A stretch of 10,539 nt of DNA from JAAYAY01 sp964429355 (GCA_964429355.1 CAYSCH010000330.1:1-10539), one strand, 5' to 3'; shown: positions 1 to 6,702, numbered from the stretch's first letter. The notes: a model not told the origin generated them from the sequence alone. Program-made: numbers and translations.

Positions 1-30
1 CGGCAGCTGCTGGAGGCCTGGTGCAACTAG
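1..30 (+). CDS. possible C-terminal end of an upstream gene (partial)
   Basis: Frame 1 reads RQLLEAWCN and then stops at TAG (28-30), 25 bases before the next start codon. That spacing fits the end of a preceding gene in the same operon, but ten codons cannot prove coding and no family can be assigned. It could equally be untranslated leader. Confidence 0.2.
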   Translation, partial: RQLLEAWCN

Positions 31-42
31 CCGGACAGCAAC

Positions 43-47
43 AGGAG
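43..47 (+). promoter_or_regulatory. ribosome binding site for the Fe-S scaffold gene
   Basis: AGGAG lies 8 bases before the ATG at 56 and supports that start. No -35/-10 pair is visible in the 55 bases ahead of it, so transcription may begin upstream of the window. Confidence 0.6.
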
Positions 48-55
48 TCGAGAAC

Positions 56-546
56 ATGAGTGCCGAGCAAGCAGTCTCTCTGGAGGCGATGGAACGATTT
101 GGGCGCCCCCGCAACTATGGTCCCCTCGACCAGTTTGACGGTCACGCCCGAATTACTGGCCCGTGCGGCGACACGATGGAGTTCTGGCTGAGAATCTCCG
201 ACCTTCACGTCGTTCAAGCCAACTTCACTACAGACGGCTGTGGACCGTCGCGGGCCGCCGGGAGCATGGCAACCGAACTGGCCACGGGCAAACCTGTCCA
301 GGAGGTCCTCGAGATTCAGCAAGCCGACGTATTGCGCGCGTTGGGCGGATTGCCTAAGGACTCGGAGCATTGTGCGTTGCTTGCGGCCAACACACTCAAG
401 GCCGCAATTCGCGACTGCCAGGAGCGCAAACCCGCCGATCAGCGATGCTCGGAGTGTTCCACGGCGGAGTGTTCCTCCAAGCAACGGCGGGAGGACGAAT
501 CCGAAAAGGAGTACCAGGATCGCCAGGCACTCAGCCAACGGATGTG
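56..546 (+). CDS. IscU/NifU-type iron-sulfur cluster scaffold domain (5' part of a probable IscU-Mrp fusion gene)
   Basis: About 120 residues match the IscU/NifU-N fold, on which Fe-S clusters are built in the cytoplasm before transfer to client proteins. The three cluster-ligand cysteines and the aspartate are all present: C37 with D39 (GPCGDT), C62 (DGCGPSRAAGS) and C106 (EHCALLAANTL). The spacing is almost that of E. coli IscU (C37, D39, C63, C106). The HscA-binding LPPVK motif is replaced by GLPKDSEHC, as in NifU-like and archaeal scaffolds. After the domain comes a Cys cluster, C121 with C131-x2-C134-x4-C139, reminiscent of the N-terminal Fe-S motif of NBP35 ATPases, then a charged helix ending RQALSQRM. 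The frame is still open when it enters the N gap, with no stop codon. The simplest reading is that it continues into the Mrp ATPase beyond the gap. The start at 56 is supported by AGGAG. Confidence 0.88.
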
Positions 547-556
547 NNNNNNNNNN
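547..556. other. assembly gap (10 N) inside a coding region
   Basis: Ten unknown bases separate two coding segments. The base run just left of the gap (511-546) and just right of it (560-595) align without indels at about 24 of 36 positions, and their proteins match as YQDRQALSQRM versus FRERQALAQKM. Both end in ATGTG. The gap length is therefore probably nominal, and the two edges may be alternative versions of one stretch. Read literally, 10 bases put the two parts in different frames. Joining the two ATGTG sites restores a single open frame. Confidence 0.95.
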
Positions 557-1403
557 ACAGTTTCGCGAGCGCCAGGCCCTGGCCCAGAAGATGTGCCAGA
601 TCGGCTACAAACTCCTCGTGATGTCCGGCAAAGGAGGCGTCGGTAAGAGCACCGTTGCGGCCAACCTGGCAATCACACTGGCCTTGGCCGGAAAGCAGGT
701 CGGCCTGCTCGACGTCGATATCCACGGACCGAGCATTCCCAAACTGATGGGCTTGGAGGAGAGCCGGGCCGTCACCCACGACGGTGAATTGGTGCCGCTT
801 GAAATCGGCGGAAACCTGAAGGTGATCTCAATCGCTTTCTTCCTGCCCAGCAACCGCGACGCCGTCATCTGGCGGGGACCGATGAAATACAACGCGATCC
901 GGCAGTTCCTCAAGGATGTGGCTTGGGGACCGCTTGACTATCTGGTGATTGATTCGCCGCCGGGGACGGGGGACGAACCCCTCTCGGTCGCCCAGATGAT
1001 CGGCCAGCCGGCCGGTGCGATCCTGGTCACCACGCCGCAGGATCTGGCCATCTCCGACGTCCGCCGGTCCGTCTCTTTCTGTGAAAAGGTCTCCCTGCCC
1101 GTGGTCGGCATCATCGAAAACATGAGCGGGCTGGTCTGCCCGCACTGCGGCGGCCAGATCGACCTGTTCAAGACGGGCGGAGGGGAATCTCTGGCCCTGG
1201 AAATGGGAGTTGCCCACTTGGGCCGCATCCCGATCGATCCCCAGATTGTCGTCTGCGGCGACGAAGGAATCCCCTACGTCCACCGTTTTGCCGATAGCCC
1301 TGCCGCTCAGGCATTCGCTGAGGTTGTCGAACGCGTCATCGCGACATCGCAACCACAACCACTGCAATCCCAGAACCCCACTACCGAAGGAGACAGTTTG
1401 TGA
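557..1403 (+). CDS. Mrp/NBP35-family iron-sulfur cluster carrier P-loop ATPase (3' part of a probable fusion)
   Basis: Mrp/NBP35/ApbC proteins are dimeric, deviant-Walker ATPases that carry a bridging 4Fe-4S cluster and deliver it to apoproteins. Visible here are the deviant Walker A GKGGVGKST (627-653), the switch segment LLDVDIHGPSIPKLMG, the Walker B-like DYLVIDSPPGTGDE, the NMSG motif, and the cluster-binding CPHC pair (1137-1148) near the C terminus. The length after Walker A (about 260 residues) is normal. No convincing start lies after the gap: the first ATG (591) has no ribosome binding site and begins inside the conserved helix that leads into the P-loop. This supports fusion with the scaffold domain upstream. 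The last 20 or so residues are Gln/Pro-rich and look disordered. The TGA overlaps the next start as GTGA. Confidence 0.93.
1386..1393 (+). promoter_or_regulatory. ribosome binding site selecting the GTG start at 1400
   Basis: GAAGGAGA sits 6 bases before the GTG at 1400, inside the 3' end of the ATPase gene. It supports the non-ATG start and translational coupling through the 4-base GTGA overlap. Confidence 0.7.
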
Positions 1404-1738
1404 AGATCGCCATCCCCTTGGCCGACGGCCGGCTGGCCATGCATTTCGGCCATTGTGAACAGTTCGCCTTGATCGAGGTCGACGAGGTAGCCAAGGAAGT
1501 CCGCGGCACAGACGTTTTGGATGCGCCCCCTCACGAACCGGGGCTGCTCCCTCGCTGGCTGCACGAACGGGGCGCCAACGTCATCATTGCCGGCGGCATG
1601 GGAATGCGCGCCCAGCAACTCTTCACGGAAAAAGGAATCCGGGTCGTGTATGGCGTGGCTTCAGACACCCCCGAGACCATCGTGAAAGCCTTTCTCGACG
1701 GTACCATCGTTGCCGGCGAAAACATCTGTGACCATTGA
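1400..1738 (+). CDS. NifX/NifB-C (MTH1175-like) dinitrogenase iron-molybdenum cofactor family protein
   Basis: This 112-residue protein is a single NifX/NafY/NifB-C-type domain, a ribonuclease-H-like fold that binds Fe, Mo or Mo-Cu sulfur clusters. The family signatures are the start MKIAIPLADG, the HFGHCEQF motif (H15-C19), GGMGMRA near residue 55 and the terminal ENICDH (C110, H112). No nif structural genes are present, so nitrogenase cofactor work is not implied. The closest known context is the orange protein (ORP) of Desulfovibrio, where such a domain accompanies or is fused to Mrp ATPases. Here it is a separate gene overlapping the Mrp gene by 4 bases, so the two products are probably made together and may exchange a cluster. 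C19, H18, C110 and H112 are candidate ligands. The cluster type cannot be read from the sequence. Confidence 0.9.
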   Translation: MKIAIPLADGRLAMHFGHCEQFALIEVDEVAKEVRGTDVLDAPPHEPGLLPRWLHERGANVIIAGGMGMRAQQLFTEKGIRVVYGVASDTPETIVKAFLDGTIVAGENICDH

Positions 1739-1746
1739 GCGTTCGA

Positions 1747-2205
1747 ATGAGACAAACCAGCGGTGACTTGTCCTTTTCCACCCTCCGCGAGCAGAGCCAT
1801 CCGGAATGTTTCGTGTGCGGCCCCGCAAATGGCTGCGGGCTGGGATTGAGATTCCGTCTATTGTGCGACGGCGTCGTCGAAACCACATTTTCCTGCGAGC
1901 CGGCCTTCACCGGCTATCCGGGGATGCTTCACGGTGGGATCATTTGTACGCTGCTGGACGGGGCCATGACCAACTGCTTGTTTGCCCACGGACTGGCTGC
2001 GGTCACCGTGGACCTGAGTGTTCGTTTCCACCATCCGGTGGCGGTGAGTCTTCCTGCCGAGGTTCGGGCCTGGCTCAAATCGGAAGACTCACCGGTTCAC
2101 CGGGTGGCGGCGGAAGTCCGCCAGGAGGGGCGGGTCGTGGCCACCGCTGCGGCCAGGTTTGTCGACAAGGGAGCCATGTCTTGGTTCGGAAGGAGCACAA
2201 GATGA
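1747..2205 (+). CDS. PaaI-type hotdog-fold thioesterase with N-terminal CxxC
   Basis: This 152-residue protein has the layout of the PaaI/4HBT hotdog superfamily, which usually hydrolyses acyl-CoA thioesters. The core is PGMLHGGIICTLLDGAM, with the HGG loop at H62-G64 and D71 at the usual acidic catalytic position, followed by strands ending in RVVATAAARFVDKG. Ahead of it lies CFVCGPANGCGLGLRF (C21, C24), a motif seen in one branch of the family. I chose the ATG at 1747, 8 bases after the previous stop. A TTG at 1735, overlapping that stop as TTGA, would add four residues. Neither has a good ribosome binding site, so coupling to the NifX-like gene is likely. The 3' end overlaps the next start as ATGA. 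Substrate is unknown. A thioesterase is unexpected between Fe-S genes. Confidence 0.82.
   Translation: MRQTSGDLSFSTLREQSHPECFVCGPANGCGLGLRFRLLCDGVVETTFSCEPAFTGYPGMLHGGIICTLLDGAMTNCLFAHGLAAVTVDLSVRFHHPVAVSLPAEVRAWLKSEDSPVHRVAAEVRQEGRVVATAAARFVDKGAMSWFGRSTR
2188..2195 (+). promoter_or_regulatory. ribosome binding site selecting the ATG at 2202
   Basis: GGAAGGAG lies 6 bases before the ATG at 2202, at the end of the thioesterase gene. It fixes the start of the beta-lactamase-fold protein despite the open frame extending far upstream. Confidence 0.7.
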
Positions 2206-3074
2206 CGGAAAAGGTGCGGATCACCGTCCTGGTGGAAAACACGGCAGAAAGCCTGGGACTCTTGGCCGAGCATGGCCTGGCCTTCTGGATCGAAGCCGGA
2301 TCCCAGTGCACCCTGTTCGATACCGGACAAGGGGGCGTGCTGACCAATAACGCCTATCGGTTAGGAATCTCCCTGAGTCGCGTTGACACGATCGTGCTCA
2401 GCCACGGGCACTACGATCACACGGGTGGCCTGACGGATTTCTTTAAAGGCAACGCGACCACCGTGATCTACACCCACGCGGATGCACTGAAGCCCAAGTT
2501 TGCCAGAAACAAGGACGGTATCTCCCGCCAGATCGGCATTCCGTACATTTCCCAGCAGGCCCTGGAGCACCGCCGTGATCGGTTGGTCCTGATCGAAAAG
2601 CCGACGCCCTTGTCCAATGGCCTGATCGTGACCGGCCCGGTGCCTCGCGTTACCGACTTCGAAGATACGGGTGGTCCGTTCTTTCTCGATTCTCAGTGCG
2701 TCCGCCCCGACCCGCTTGCGGATGATCAGGCCGTCTGTTTCGAGTCGTCTCAAGGCACGGTCGTCTTGCTGGGCTGTGCCCACGCGGGCGTGATCAATAC
2801 GCTGCGCTACGTACAGAAATTGACCGGCGGGCGGCCGATCCACACCGTGTTGGGCGGCATGCACCTGGTGGGTGCCTCCGCCGAGCGCCTCGAACGAACG
2901 ATCGATGAACTGCTCAAGCTGGAAATCGATCGCATCGGCCCGGCCCATTGCACGGGCCGAGCCGCCTCTGCCGCTTTGTGGGATACACTGCCCAATCGGT
3001 TTATCCCCTGCCCTGTTGGAACCCAGGTCGAGTTCGACCTTATCACACCCTCTACCATTGGAGCCCAGTTATGA
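2202..3074 (+). CDS. metallo-beta-lactamase-fold protein of the MJ0301-like 'dihydropterin ... aminobenzene-5'-phosphate synthase' class
   Basis: This 290-residue metallo-beta-lactamase-fold enzyme carries the metal site SHGHYDHTGG (H68, H70, D72, H73), the preceding FDTG (39-42), GCAHAG (H194), the GGMH region (H221) and a late PAHCTG (H249). The open spacing, the H194 loop and the C-terminal HCTG match a class often labelled 7,8-dihydropterin-6-methyl-4-(beta-D-ribofuranosyl)aminobenzene-5'-phosphate synthase after a methanogen protein. That label is transferred widely in bacteria without methanopterin and should not be taken literally. Two metal ions, Zn or Fe, are expected. The protein is cytoplasmic, with no signal peptide. 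Members of this class recur beside Mrp/NifX-like genes in anaerobes, which is the setting here: it overlaps the thioesterase by 4 bases and ends 10 bases before the DUF89 start. Confidence 0.88.
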   Translation: MTEKVRITVLVENTAESLGLLAEHGLAFWIEAGSQCTLFDTGQGGVLTNNAYRLGISLSRVDTIVLSHGHYDHTGGLTDFFKGNATTVIYTHADALKPKFARNKDGISRQIGIPYISQQALEHRRDRLVLIEKPTPLSNGLIVTGPVPRVTDFEDTGGPFFLDSQCVRPDPLADDQAVCFESSQGTVVLLGCAHAGVINTLRYVQKLTGGRPIHTVLGGMHLVGASAERLERTIDELLKLEIDRIGPAHCTGRAASAALWDTLPNRFIPCPVGTQVEFDLITPSTIGAQL

Positions 3075-3084
3075 TGGGCTAACG

Positions 3085-4008
3085 ATGAAAACCTATCTCG
3101 ACTGCATTCCCTGCATAGTCCGACAGTCTCTGGCCTCCGTGCGTCGAGTGACGGATGACGATCGAATTCAAGAGCAGATTCTTCGTGAAGTACTTCTGGC
3201 GGCCAGCCAGTTGAACATGGACCAGCCTCCGGCTGCCATGGCGCAGAGGGTCCATCGGCGCATCCGCCAGCTCTGCGGCAACGAAGATCCGTACCGCGAG
3301 AGCAAGGAACGCTTCAACCACCTCGCCCTGGAGCTCCTGCCGGCCTTTCAGCAGCGTGTGCAGGCCGCCGCAGACCCGTGGGACGCGGCTGTACGCCTGG
3401 CAATCGCCGGGAATATCATGGACCTCGGCGTCAAGACCGGTTTGAATGAGGCGCAAATCCGCGTTTCCATTGGCCAGTCCCTGGATGAACCTCTTGACGG
3501 CTCGACTGCGCACTTCGCGACCGCCGTCTCGGAGGCGAAGTGCATTCTCTACCTGGCGGACAACGCGGGCGAAATCGTTTTCGACCGACTGCTCGTGGAA
3601 CGTATGCCGCGAGAAAAGCTGACTGTGGCGGTCAGGGGGGCGCCGGTCATCAACGACGCCACTCTCACCGATGCGGAAACTGCAGGCCTTACGAAGCTGG
3701 TTCGAGTCATCGACAACGGTTCCGACGCGCCCGGCACAATTCTCTCCGACTGCAGCCCAGCCTTTCAGCAGGCTTTCGACGAAGCCGACCTGATCGTCGC
3801 CAAAGGCCAGGGTAACTACGAAACCTTGAGGGAATGTTCCAAACCAATCTACTTCTTGCTTCGTGTCAAATGCCCGGTCATTGCCCAGGATATTGGCTGT
3901 CCAGTCGGCAGAATGGTGTTGCAGGCATCTAACGGCCGACCAATTGACGTATCGGAAGGAGCGGATCCATGGCAGACCGAATGCCAACAAGTACCGACGG
4001 CGAAGTGA
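3085..4008 (+). CDS. DUF89/ARMT1-like metal-dependent phosphatase, CxxC subfamily
   Basis: This 307-residue protein belongs to DUF89, metal-dependent phosphatases proposed to remove damaged phosphometabolites; relatives include plant, yeast and human enzymes. The prokaryotic CxxC subfamily is recognised by the N terminus MKTYLDCIPCIVRQSL (C7, C10). The catalytic half shows LYLADNAGEIVFD (D159, N160, E163), RGAPVINDATLTDA (N190, D191), DNGSDAPGT (D210-T218) and the phosphate-loop-like LIVAKGQGNYETL (K240-Y245). Further C-terminal cysteines (C263, C272) occur in VKCPVIAQDIGCPVG. The ATG at 3085 gives exactly the family N terminus, although no strong ribosome binding site precedes it; translation may be coupled to the beta-lactamase-fold gene ending 10 bases earlier. 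The C terminus overlaps the membrane-protein gene by 40 bases. The true substrate is not predictable. Confidence 0.9.
   Translation: MKTYLDCIPCIVRQSLASVRRVTDDDRIQEQILREVLLAASQLNMDQPPAAMAQRVHRRIRQLCGNEDPYRESKERFNHLALELLPAFQQRVQAAADPWDAAVRLAIAGNIMDLGVKTGLNEAQIRVSIGQSLDEPLDGSTAHFATAVSEAKCILYLADNAGEIVFDRLLVERMPREKLTVAVRGAPVINDATLTDAETAGLTKLVRVIDNGSDAPGTILSDCSPAFQQAFDEADLIVAKGQGNYETLRECSKPIYFLLRVKCPVIAQDIGCPVGRMVLQASNGRPIDVSEGADPWQTECQQVPTAK
3954..3961 (+). promoter_or_regulatory. ribosome binding site selecting the ATG at 3969
   Basis: GGAAGGAG ends 7 bases before the ATG at 3969, within the last codons of the DUF89 gene. It favours this start over the in-frame ATG at 3981 and makes the 40-base gene overlap credible. 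Confidence 0.65.
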
Positions 4009-4736
4009 AGACACGGCAGTTGCCGGATTACAGCCAGCGCTCTGGAGAGAATCCAACCACGGCTGCTACCCCCTCGTCGCGTGTCAGAGGTGTACTGACG
4101 CTCGTTGCTGCGGAACTGAAGACGCACGCCCCGTTTACCATGCTGGGCACGGTCACCGGCATAATCATTATGGCTGTTTTTGCTGTCGTAGATATGCCCC
4201 GCACAGTATCCGTATCGCTGTTCTGGTACCTGCATCCCTTGCACGTACTGCTCAGCGCGCTGGTGACCACCGCCATGTTCACACTCCATAGCCGACGGAC
4301 CTGGTTGGGAATCGTCGTCGGGTATGTTGGTTCTGTGGGTATTGCGACTCTCAGCGACTGCATTATTCCCTACGCGGGTGAAAGCTTCCTCGACCTGCCC
4401 CATCGCGGGATTCATCTGGGTTTCATCGAGAAGTGGTGGCTGGTCAACCCGTTGGCAGCCGCAGGAATTCTCCTGGGATATCTCTGGCCTCGGACCAAGC
4501 TGACGCATGCCGGGCATGTTCTGCTGAGTACCTGGGCGTCCTTGTTCCACATAACCATGGCCATGGGAAGCCAGTTCAGTATTCTCGGCTATGCGGCGGT
4601 ATCGGCGTTCTTGTTCCTTGCCGTTTGGATTCCGTGCTGCACAAGCGATATCGTCTTTCCGCTACTGTTCACGGCGCGAGGCCCCGCGCTCGCTGAATCC
4701 AACGCGACTTGCCGTCTCGATTTCAGGCCTCGGTGA
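3969..4736 (+). CDS. unrecognised six-helix membrane protein with conserved-looking His/Cys residues
   Basis: I cannot name this 255-residue protein. A polar N-terminal tail of about 50 residues precedes roughly six hydrophobic segments, near residues 53-75, 81-106, 111-136, 156-173, 181-200 and 203-234. Polar residues within or beside the helices stand out: H89 and H92 (YLHPLHVLLS), D130-C131 (TLSDCIIP), H145 and H149, H180 and H183 with H194 (THAGHVLLSTWASLFH), and C223-C224 with D227 (IPCCTSDIVFPLLF). Such an array suggests metal or haem binding, or transport of a metal or sulfur species; this is inference only. The last 20 residues are hydrophilic and probably cytoplasmic or disordered. 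The gene overlaps DUF89 by 40 bases in another frame and has its own good ribosome binding site, so it probably closes the operon that starts at 56. Confidence 0.78.
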   Translation: MADRMPTSTDGEVKTRQLPDYSQRSGENPTTAATPSSRVRGVLTLVAAELKTHAPFTMLGTVTGIIIMAVFAVVDMPRTVSVSLFWYLHPLHVLLSALVTTAMFTLHSRRTWLGIVVGYVGSVGIATLSDCIIPYAGESFLDLPHRGIHLGFIEKWWLVNPLAAAGILLGYLWPRTKLTHAGHVLLSTWASLFHITMAMGSQFSILGYAAVSAFLFLAVWIPCCTSDIVFPLLFTARGPALAESNATCRLDFRPR

Positions 4737-4807
4737 CACAGAAACCTCTGAAACGGTCATCAATCCGGAATGTGCCCGCAATCAAGTGTTCCTGGACGGA
4801 GTTCACG
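4737..4807 (+). other. 71-base intergenic spacer
   Basis: The only site I can support here is the GGAG at 4798-4801, 6 bases before the cytochrome start. There is no clear -35/-10 pair, terminator hairpin or other gene. A promoter here is possible, because the tight coupling of the first operon stops at 4736, but none can be read with confidence. Confidence 0.4.
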
Positions 4808-6181
4808 ATGAAGTTGTCCGCAACAGCCGTCATTAGCATGTGCGTCCTGATCGTGCTGACGTCTTCCTGTTCAGAACCACCGACGCCGAGCATGGATACT
4901 GCGCCGGCTGGGTCCATTTCAGTCCCCACCGCGAAGCCGCTCCGCGACATCGAGATGACATGGAACCCTCCGTCCACTGCCGACTATCCGGATCCTCCCG
5001 GCGGCGTACCGGCTGACTTGCCTCCAACGGCGTGTGGAGACGAATATGTCGTTCTGGCCTGGAACGACTTGGGGATGCATTGCTACCAGGCAGACTTTTC
5101 GCGATTCCAGATCCTGCCACCCTACAATGTTTTGTGGGCGCAAGTCATCGCGCGCGGCAAAAAGCCGGCAATTACTACTGAAGGCCTGCAAGCCCATTAC
5201 CGGACTCTCAAGGTCGAAAACCCGCACCGGCACAGCAATTTCTGGAACTACACAGCCGGCTACGGCTGGAATGTCGAATCAGGCGTTGGTTTGAAGGGCC
5301 ATGGCACTTCCGGGACGATGGCGGTTGCTGAAGACCATTTCGCTGCGGAGGGCGTGCCAGTCGTCGACTTCAACGACGACGGCACGTGGGATCCCTTCCC
5401 GATGTTTGCCGTTTCGATGAAGAATAGTCTGGGCGAAATCGTTGCCGAAACACTCAATGTGGCCCCAGCCTCCACCGAGATGGGTTGCGATCTATGTCAC
5501 AAAGCCGATTCCATACAGGAAACCATGGCCACCATCCTGAAAGCTCACGACACGAACGAGAAAACCGATCTACTTTCCCAAGCAGAATCGGGCAAGCCCG
5601 TGCTGTGCAACACCTGCCACGCGGATCCAGCCATGGGGATCACCGAGAACACGGATTGCCAAAAAACCCTCTCCGCCGCAATGCACGGTTTTCACGCTAA
5701 GAAGCTGGCCGAAACCGAAGCAGAACTGCCAAAGAATGCATGTCATGCTTGCCACCCCGGCCCCAAGACGAACTGCCTGCGAGACGTGATGTCCCAATCC
5801 GGGATCACCTGCACGGACTGCCACGGAGGCATGGAAGAGATTGCCGATCCATCCCGAACTCCGTGGGTCAACATGCCTTCATGTGCGACATGTCATACCG
5901 ATGCCCTTGAAGACCCGGTCATGGCTCGCATCAAGCAACCCAATCTGCATCTCACGGCCGATGCGGCCTCTCTCTATCGCAACAGCAGAGCCCATGGTGG
6001 TGGGGGAATCTACTGCGCCGCGTGCCATGGGTCCCCCCACGCAGTCACTCCGACAGCCACCAAACGCGACAACGAGCAAGCCATCCGGCTCCAAGGCCAT
6101 GAAGGGCCGATCGATCAGTGCTCTCTGTGCCACCTTGAGAAACCTGAAGGTGAGTTCTGGCACTACAGGTCCGCAGAGTAA
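4808..6181 (+). CDS. seven-haem c-type cytochrome, probable lipoprotein
   Basis: This 457-residue exported protein has seven CXXCH haem-attachment motifs: CDLCH (227), CNTCH (267), CHACH (312), CTDCH (335), CATCH (359), CAACH (403) and CSLCH (438). It begins with a hydrophobic signal ending LTSSCSEP, so C21 is a likely lipidation site, although the lipobox is relaxed. A Pro/Thr-rich linker follows. A haem-free domain of about 150 residues contains WNDLGMHCYQADFS (85-98), a signature I associate with multihaem cytochromes of anaerobic bacteria. The other His residues near the haems could give bis-His ligation. The role is probably periplasmic or outer-membrane electron transfer; the partner and acceptor are unknown. 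The frame is open back to 4709, but the ATG at 4808 is preferred because GGAG lies 6 bases upstream and it begins directly with the signal peptide. Confidence 0.92.
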   Translation: MKLSATAVISMCVLIVLTSSCSEPPTPSMDTAPAGSISVPTAKPLRDIEMTWNPPSTADYPDPPGGVPADLPPTACGDEYVVLAWNDLGMHCYQADFSRFQILPPYNVLWAQVIARGKKPAITTEGLQAHYRTLKVENPHRHSNFWNYTAGYGWNVESGVGLKGHGTSGTMAVAEDHFAAEGVPVVDFNDDGTWDPFPMFAVSMKNSLGEIVAETLNVAPASTEMGCDLCHKADSIQETMATILKAHDTNEKTDLLSQAESGKPVLCNTCHADPAMGITENTDCQKTLSAAMHGFHAKKLAETEAELPKNACHACHPGPKTNCLRDVMSQSGITCTDCHGGMEEIADPSRTPWVNMPSCATCHTDALEDPVMARIKQPNLHLTADAASLYRNSRAHGGGGIYCAACHGSPHAVTPTATKRDNEQAIRLQGHEGPIDQCSLCHLEKPEGEFWHYRSAE

Positions 6182-6240
6182 GCCATCCTCCTACAACTCA
6201 GTAATCACGATCGGTCTGCACGTTTCTGGAGAAGTACTGA

Positions 6241-6702
6241 ATGCCAACCCGAAATATGCCCGATTCCGTGAAACTTGGAATCATCATCTGTGGCCGGTAC
6301 CACACGTGTGCCGGAGGAAAATGTCTTCGCGCCATGCAATGCCGTGAGGGTGCGTTCAGCATCTATCGGGGTGAAGAAGTCGAATTGGTCGGCTTCACCA
6401 GCTGCGGCGGCTGCCCGGGCGGAAATATCGAGTACGCGCCCGCAGAGATGAAGAGAAACGGTGCACAAGTCGTCCACCTGGCGACCGGGTTGATTGTCGG
6501 GTACCCGCCATGTCCCCGCATCGCATCGTTCTGCAGTTTCATTCGAACGAAATACGAAATGGAGGTGGTTGTCGGCACGCACCCGATTCCCCAGAAGTAC
6601 TTTCTGACGCACAGGCAAATGGGTACCTGGGATGCTCCGCACTGGGACGCCTTGCTTCAACCAACTCTCACCGACGAGAAAACGCGCGTGTCTTACGATT
6701 GA
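6241..6702 (+). CDS. CGGC-domain protein
   Basis: This 153-residue protein has the CGGC domain (a small Cys-rich family of unknown function, thought to bind metal). The CGGC motif is at C55-C58 (FTSCGGCPGGN), preceded by IIICGRYHTCAGGKCLRAM (C17, C23, C28) and C34, and followed by GYPPCPRIASFC (C91, C98). Eight cysteines in about 80 residues, with no signal peptide, point to a cytoplasmic metal- or Fe-S-binding protein. TGGAGAA (6227-6233) lies 7 bases before the ATG at 6241. An internal ATG at 6256 would remove five residues. It follows the heptahaem cytochrome by 59 bases, probably in the same transcript, and in an organism with extensive Fe-S and haem proteins a redox or metal-sensing role is plausible but unproven. 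Confidence 0.87.
   Translation: MPTRNMPDSVKLGIIICGRYHTCAGGKCLRAMQCREGAFSIYRGEEVELVGFTSCGGCPGGNIEYAPAEMKRNGAQVVHLATGLIVGYPPCPRIASFCSFIRTKYEMEVVVGTHPIPQKYFLTHRQMGTWDAPHWDALLQPTLTDEKTRVSYD

Noticed and set aside
240..590. Frame-3 open reading upstream of the Mrp domain, left of the N gap
   Set aside because: It is the out-of-frame shadow of the IscU domain. It appears joined to the ATPase only because the 10 N bases preserve that frame.
1400..1738. A nitrogen-fixation (nif) cluster
   Set aside because: The NifX-like and NifU-like proteins occur without nifH, D, K, E, N or B. Both families are common outside nitrogen fixation.
3079..4056. Minus-strand open frame of about 325 codons opposite the DUF89 gene
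   Set aside because: The + strand protein has every DUF89 motif, while the antisense product has no motif and no ribosome binding site of note.
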